From positions 165,500 to 229,499 of the forward strand of contig DHVT01000028.1 in NCBI GenBank assembly GCA_002412775.1: a stretch of 64,000 nucleotides of DNA, written 5' to 3'. Positions 62,001 to 64,000 of the stretch are shown here, piece after piece. This DNA is from Firmicutes bacterium UBA5201 (GTDB lineage Bacteria > Bacillota > Clostridia > Peptostreptococcales > Acidaminobacteraceae). Position 1 is the first letter of the stretch; every line of letters starts with the position of its first letter. Under the pieces are notes generated by a model. That model had not been told where the DNA came from. It made no database searches and saw only the letters and a program-made list of their open reading frames with translations. The position numbers and the translations under genes are program-made.

Positions 62001-63209
62001 ATGAGTTTGATCGTTCAAAAATATGGAGGCACTTCTGTTGCAGATGTAGAACGCATAAAAAATGTTGCAGGCAGAGTCATTGAAACCAAAGAAAAGGGGT
62101 ATCAGACTGTAGTCGTTGTATCCGCAATGGGTGACTCGACCGATGAGCTCATAAAAATGGCACGAAAATTGAACCCCCATCCTTCAACACGAGAAATGGA
62201 CATGTTGATTTCAACAGGTGAGCAACTGTCGATTGCCATGCTGGCCATTGCCATTGAAAGTAAAGGATATGATGTCATATCGCTTACCGGTGCACAGTGT
62301 GGCATACAAACTGATGATATTTATTCAAAAGCCAAAATAGATGCGATCGATACCCGAAGAATAAAACGTGAACTGGAACAAAATCGTATAGTGATCGTCG
62401 CCGGTTTCCAGGGTACATCTCAAAACGGTGATATCACAACTCTGGGTAGAGGCGGGTCTGATACGACTGCAGTGGCGCTTGCAATCGCTCTGGAAGCAGA
62501 ACAATGTGAAATATACACAGATGTACTGGGTGTTTACACAACAGACCCTCGTCGGGTCAAATCTGCAAGCCTTCTAAAATCAATAAGCTACGACGAAATG
62601 TTGGAAATGGCAAAATTAGGGGCTGGTGTCATGCACCCCAGATCGATAGAACTGGCACGAAAGAACAGCACAAAACTGGTTGTTCGATCTGCTTTTGACT
62701 TTAACTCAAACGGAACAGAAATCATAGGAGCAAAAAAAATGGAAAAAGCACAAGTTAGAGGTGTCACAATTGATGAGAACATTGTTAGAATATCCGTACC
62801 CAACGTTCCCGACAAACCTGGTATAGCCTTTAAATTATTCTCATCACTGGTGGACTTGAATGTACACATCGACATGATCATCCAAAACTTGAACCACGAC
62901 GGCTTAAACGATATCTCGTTTACAGTACCCTCAGAAGATTTGGAACATATTATGCCTGCAATCAATGCTTATGTCGATGAGGTTGGTGCCTCCCCAGCAC
63001 GCATAAAGAAAGAGGTCTCAAAATTATCCATTATTGGAACCGGAGTAACCTCCGATGTGAAAATCGCATCAGGATTATTTGGAAGATTTTATGATCTCGG
63101 AATCAATATTGAAATGATTTCCACTTCTGAAATTAAGATATCATGCATTATCGCACAGGATAAATCACAAATAGCACTTGAAAGTGTACATGAATATTTT
63201 GGATTATAG
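62001..63209 (+). CDS. lysC: Aspartate kinase
   Basis: The protein has 402 residues; start at 62001 with AAGGTGG 6 nt upstream. IVQKYGGTSVADVERIK opens the kinase; STGEQLSIAML, TTLGRGGSDTTAVALA and YTDVLGVYTTDPRRV are the nucleotide and aspartate sites. Two ACT domains (about 260-402) give feedback control. It phosphorylates aspartate for lysine, threonine and methionine synthesis. The stop codon directly precedes a two-hairpin repeat. Confidence 0.95.
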   Translation: MSLIVQKYGGTSVADVERIKNVAGRVIETKEKGYQTVVVVSAMGDSTDELIKMARKLNPHPSTREMDMLISTGEQLSIAMLAIAIESKGYDVISLTGAQCGIQTDDIYSKAKIDAIDTRRIKRELEQNRIVIVAGFQGTSQNGDITTLGRGGSDTTAVALAIALEAEQCEIYTDVLGVYTTDPRRVKSASLLKSISYDEMLEMAKLGAGVMHPRSIELARKNSTKLVVRSAFDFNSNGTEIIGAKKMEKAQVRGVTIDENIVRISVPNVPDKPGIAFKLFSSLVDLNVHIDMIIQNLNHDGLNDISFTVPSEDLEHIMPAINAYVDEVGASPARIKKEVSKLSIIGTGVTSDVKIASGLFGRFYDLGINIEMISTSEIKISCIIAQDKSQIALESVHEYFGL

Positions 63210-63269
63210 CATTTTTTCTCAAAGAGAAAAAATGGGCGTAGGTGTGTTTGCGAAGCAAATACACTAGCC
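63210..63269 (+). repeat. Two-hairpin repeat element, copy E1 (also lysC 3' hairpin)
   Basis: Hairpin 1 CATTTTTTCTC AAA GAGAAAAAATG, then GGCGTAGGT, hairpin 2 GTGTTTGC GAA GCAAATACAC and TAGCC. It starts right after the lysC stop and may double as its terminator. The following ~125 bases show only short palindromes and no gene. Confidence 0.82.
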
Positions 63270-63396
63270 TTATGTCACTATGTTCGCTATGTAAGAAACG
63301 TTTATTAGCCTTAAGCCCATCTATACATTATGTATAATGTTACTATCCTCTTTGTCACACCTTCAACTGAGTATTAGATTGAAAAGTGTACCTCCT

Positions 63397-63490
63397 GTAT
63401 TATAAATGTTTCGTTTCACATAACATTTATAATACTACGTTCGGTCGATATTTTCGCTTTGCGAAAAATCGCAAGCAAAATACACTAGCC
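63397..63490 (+). repeat. Two-hairpin repeat element, copy E2 (divergent)
   Basis: Hairpin 1 is a perfect 14-bp stem (GTATTATAAATGTT / AACATTTATAATAC). A TACGTTCGGT linker follows, then hairpin 2 (CGATATTTTCGC / GCGAAAAATCG), then GCAAAATACACTAGCC shared with copies E1 and E3. It looks like a rearranged copy. Confidence 0.65.
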
Positions 63491-63525
63491 TCTATGTCAC
63501 TTTTAATACTTCGGTGAAAAATTAC

Positions 63526-63571
63526 AAAGAAAAGAGAGTCTGATGAAAAATCATCGGACTCTCTTTTCTTT
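63526..63571 (-). terminator. Terminator of the 5S rRNA gene
   Basis: AAAGAAAAGAGAGTC pairs perfectly with GACTCTCTTTTCTTT across a further TGATG/CATCG extension and a 6-base loop; on the minus strand it follows the 5S gene and its 3' arm contributes T-rich sequence. Confidence 0.85.
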
Positions 63572-63572
63572 A

Positions 63573-63688
63573 ACCAGCAACGTTCTACTCTCCCAGGCAG
63601 CTACCCGCCAAGTACCATCGACGCTGGAGGACTTTACTTCTGTGTTCGGTATGGGAACAGGTGTTGCCCCTCCGCCATCATCACTGGA
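63573..63688 (-). rRNA. rrf: 5S ribosomal RNA (stand-alone copy)
   Basis: About 116 nt on the minus strand. It contains the universal CCGAACACAGAAGTAAAG-type loop region (63628-63655), CCCATACCGAAC, the late GGGAGAGTAG arm, and complementary CCAG / CTGG ends. No 23S or 16S lies within the 230 nt upstream before a plus-strand CDS, so it is not the tail of a standard rRNA operon here. Ends are approximate by a few nt. Confidence 0.92.
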
Positions 63689-63690
63689 TG

Positions 63691-63748
63691 AGATTTTACG
63701 AAGTAAAATCTGGCGTAGGTGTGTTTTGCGAAGCAAAATACACTAGCC
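63691..63748 (+). repeat. Two-hairpin repeat element, copy E3
   Basis: Hairpin 1 AGATTTTAC GAA GTAAAATCT, then GGCGTAGGT, hairpin 2 GTGTTTTGC GAA GCAAAATACAC and TAGCC. It abuts the 5' side of the 5S gene, with hairpin 1 only 3 nt from it. 63749-63844 shows no gene and no clear 5S promoter. Confidence 0.85.
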
Positions 63749-63844
63749 GCTATGTTAATCCACATACACTGTAGAAAAACACTTCTTTTACTAAGTTAAA
63801 TTCTATTAGAATACATCTGATACACTGTCGTTTAATGGACAGCA

Positions 63845-63909
63845 GGCTAGTATAGTTTCGCTGCGCGAGAACCATACCTACACCTAATTTTTCGCTTCGC
63901 AAAAAATTA
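63845..63909 (-). repeat. Two-hairpin repeat element, copy E4 (inverted)
   Basis: On the minus strand: hairpin 1 (TAATTTTTTGCGAAGCGAAAAATTA-type palindrome at 63885-63909), then GGTGTAGGT, then an imperfect hairpin 2 (GTATGGTT... / ...AACTATAC with a G-U pair and a bulge), and TAGCC. It lies just upstream of the plus-strand partial gene. Confidence 0.75.
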
Positions 63910-63921
63910 TGGAGGTATATA

Positions 63922-64000
63922 ATGAAATATAAAATTGAGCTTGAAATTAACATGTCAAGAAATGAAATGTTGGATCTGTTTCAAGATGTAGAGTTCATGA
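63922..64000 (+). CDS. Start of an SRPBCC-like protein (cut by window)
   Basis: An ATG at 63922 with GGAGGTATATA upstream opens a frame through the window end (26 residues visible). The start KYKIELEINMSRNEMLDLF followed by a predicted helix resembles the opening of SRPBCC/START-like small proteins, in which an N-terminal strand is followed by a helix after an I-N-x-x motif. This is tentative on so little sequence. Confidence 0.45.
   Translation, partial: MKYKIELEINMSRNEMLDLFQDVEFM

Noticed and set aside
63210..63572. tRNA genes near the 5S rRNA
   Set aside because: The palindromes there do not form a cloverleaf and lack GGTTCGA-type T-loop sequences.

Overview
The window looks like a chromosomal segment of a low-to-moderate GC Bacillota, most likely a clostridial anaerobe outside the classical Clostridium group. 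The evidence is tRNA-dependent T-box leaders on tyrS, metG and serS, a walRK-yycHIJ operon, DnaD/DnaI-type helicase-loader genes, an AbrB regulator, a YaaQ/YaaT/HolB cluster, AGGAGG-type ribosome binding sites, and sigma-A promoters with 17-bp spacers. No phage, plasmid, transposase or CRISPR genes were seen. The genus cannot be fixed from this sequence alone.

Layout. 1-9.7 kb: a cut zinc/manganese-binding lipoprotein, a coupled kinase / response regulator-HD-GYP / RluF operon, a GNAT gene with a symmetric operator, a CofE-like ligase, a BusR-like GntR-RCK regulator, a 50-aa protein behind a perfect Fur box, a GNAT-CHAD fusion and a hemolysin III protein. 9.8-20.3 kb: a DUF1836 protein, then the minus-strand cell-wall operon walR-walK-(unknown secreted protein)-yycH-yycI-yycJ-serine hydrolase, with an M23/LysM/G5 peptidase just upstream. 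20.6-24.3 kb: dnaD-like and dnaI converge on purA across an intergenic region built of purine-rich GCAGG repeats around a shared terminator. 24.4-38.8 kb: methyltransferase, Zn-phospholipase-like protein, pepV, DinG-like helicase-nuclease, transglycosylase, T-box/tyrS, degenerate HD-GYP protein, DegV, GNAT, ksgA-rnmV-tatD. 38.9-51.1 kb: T-box/metG, abrB, rsmI-trmN6, yaaT-holB-darA, lepB, an Orn/Lys/Arg decarboxylase, T-box/serS, murI. 51.2-53.7 kb: a lone EIIC-type membrane protein with NiaR and GntR regulators.

53.8-59.8 kb is the most distinctive accessory block. A class I c-di-GMP riboswitch precedes a secreted protein with three CnaB-like domains, followed by a membrane-anchored subtilisin-like protease and a TPR-GGDEF diguanylate cyclase. 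It reads as a cell-surface module that both senses and may make c-di-GMP. Two HD-GYP proteins elsewhere in the window could feed the same messenger. A c-di-AMP theme is also present (DarA receptor and a BusR-like regulator).

59.8-64.0 kb: a DUF1904 protein, an ACT-domain regulator, homoserine dehydrogenase and aspartate kinase. A stand-alone 5S rRNA gene (minus strand) follows, surrounded by four copies of a two-hairpin repeat that also occurs once at 27.96-28.03 kb. The window ends in a cut SRPBCC-like gene.
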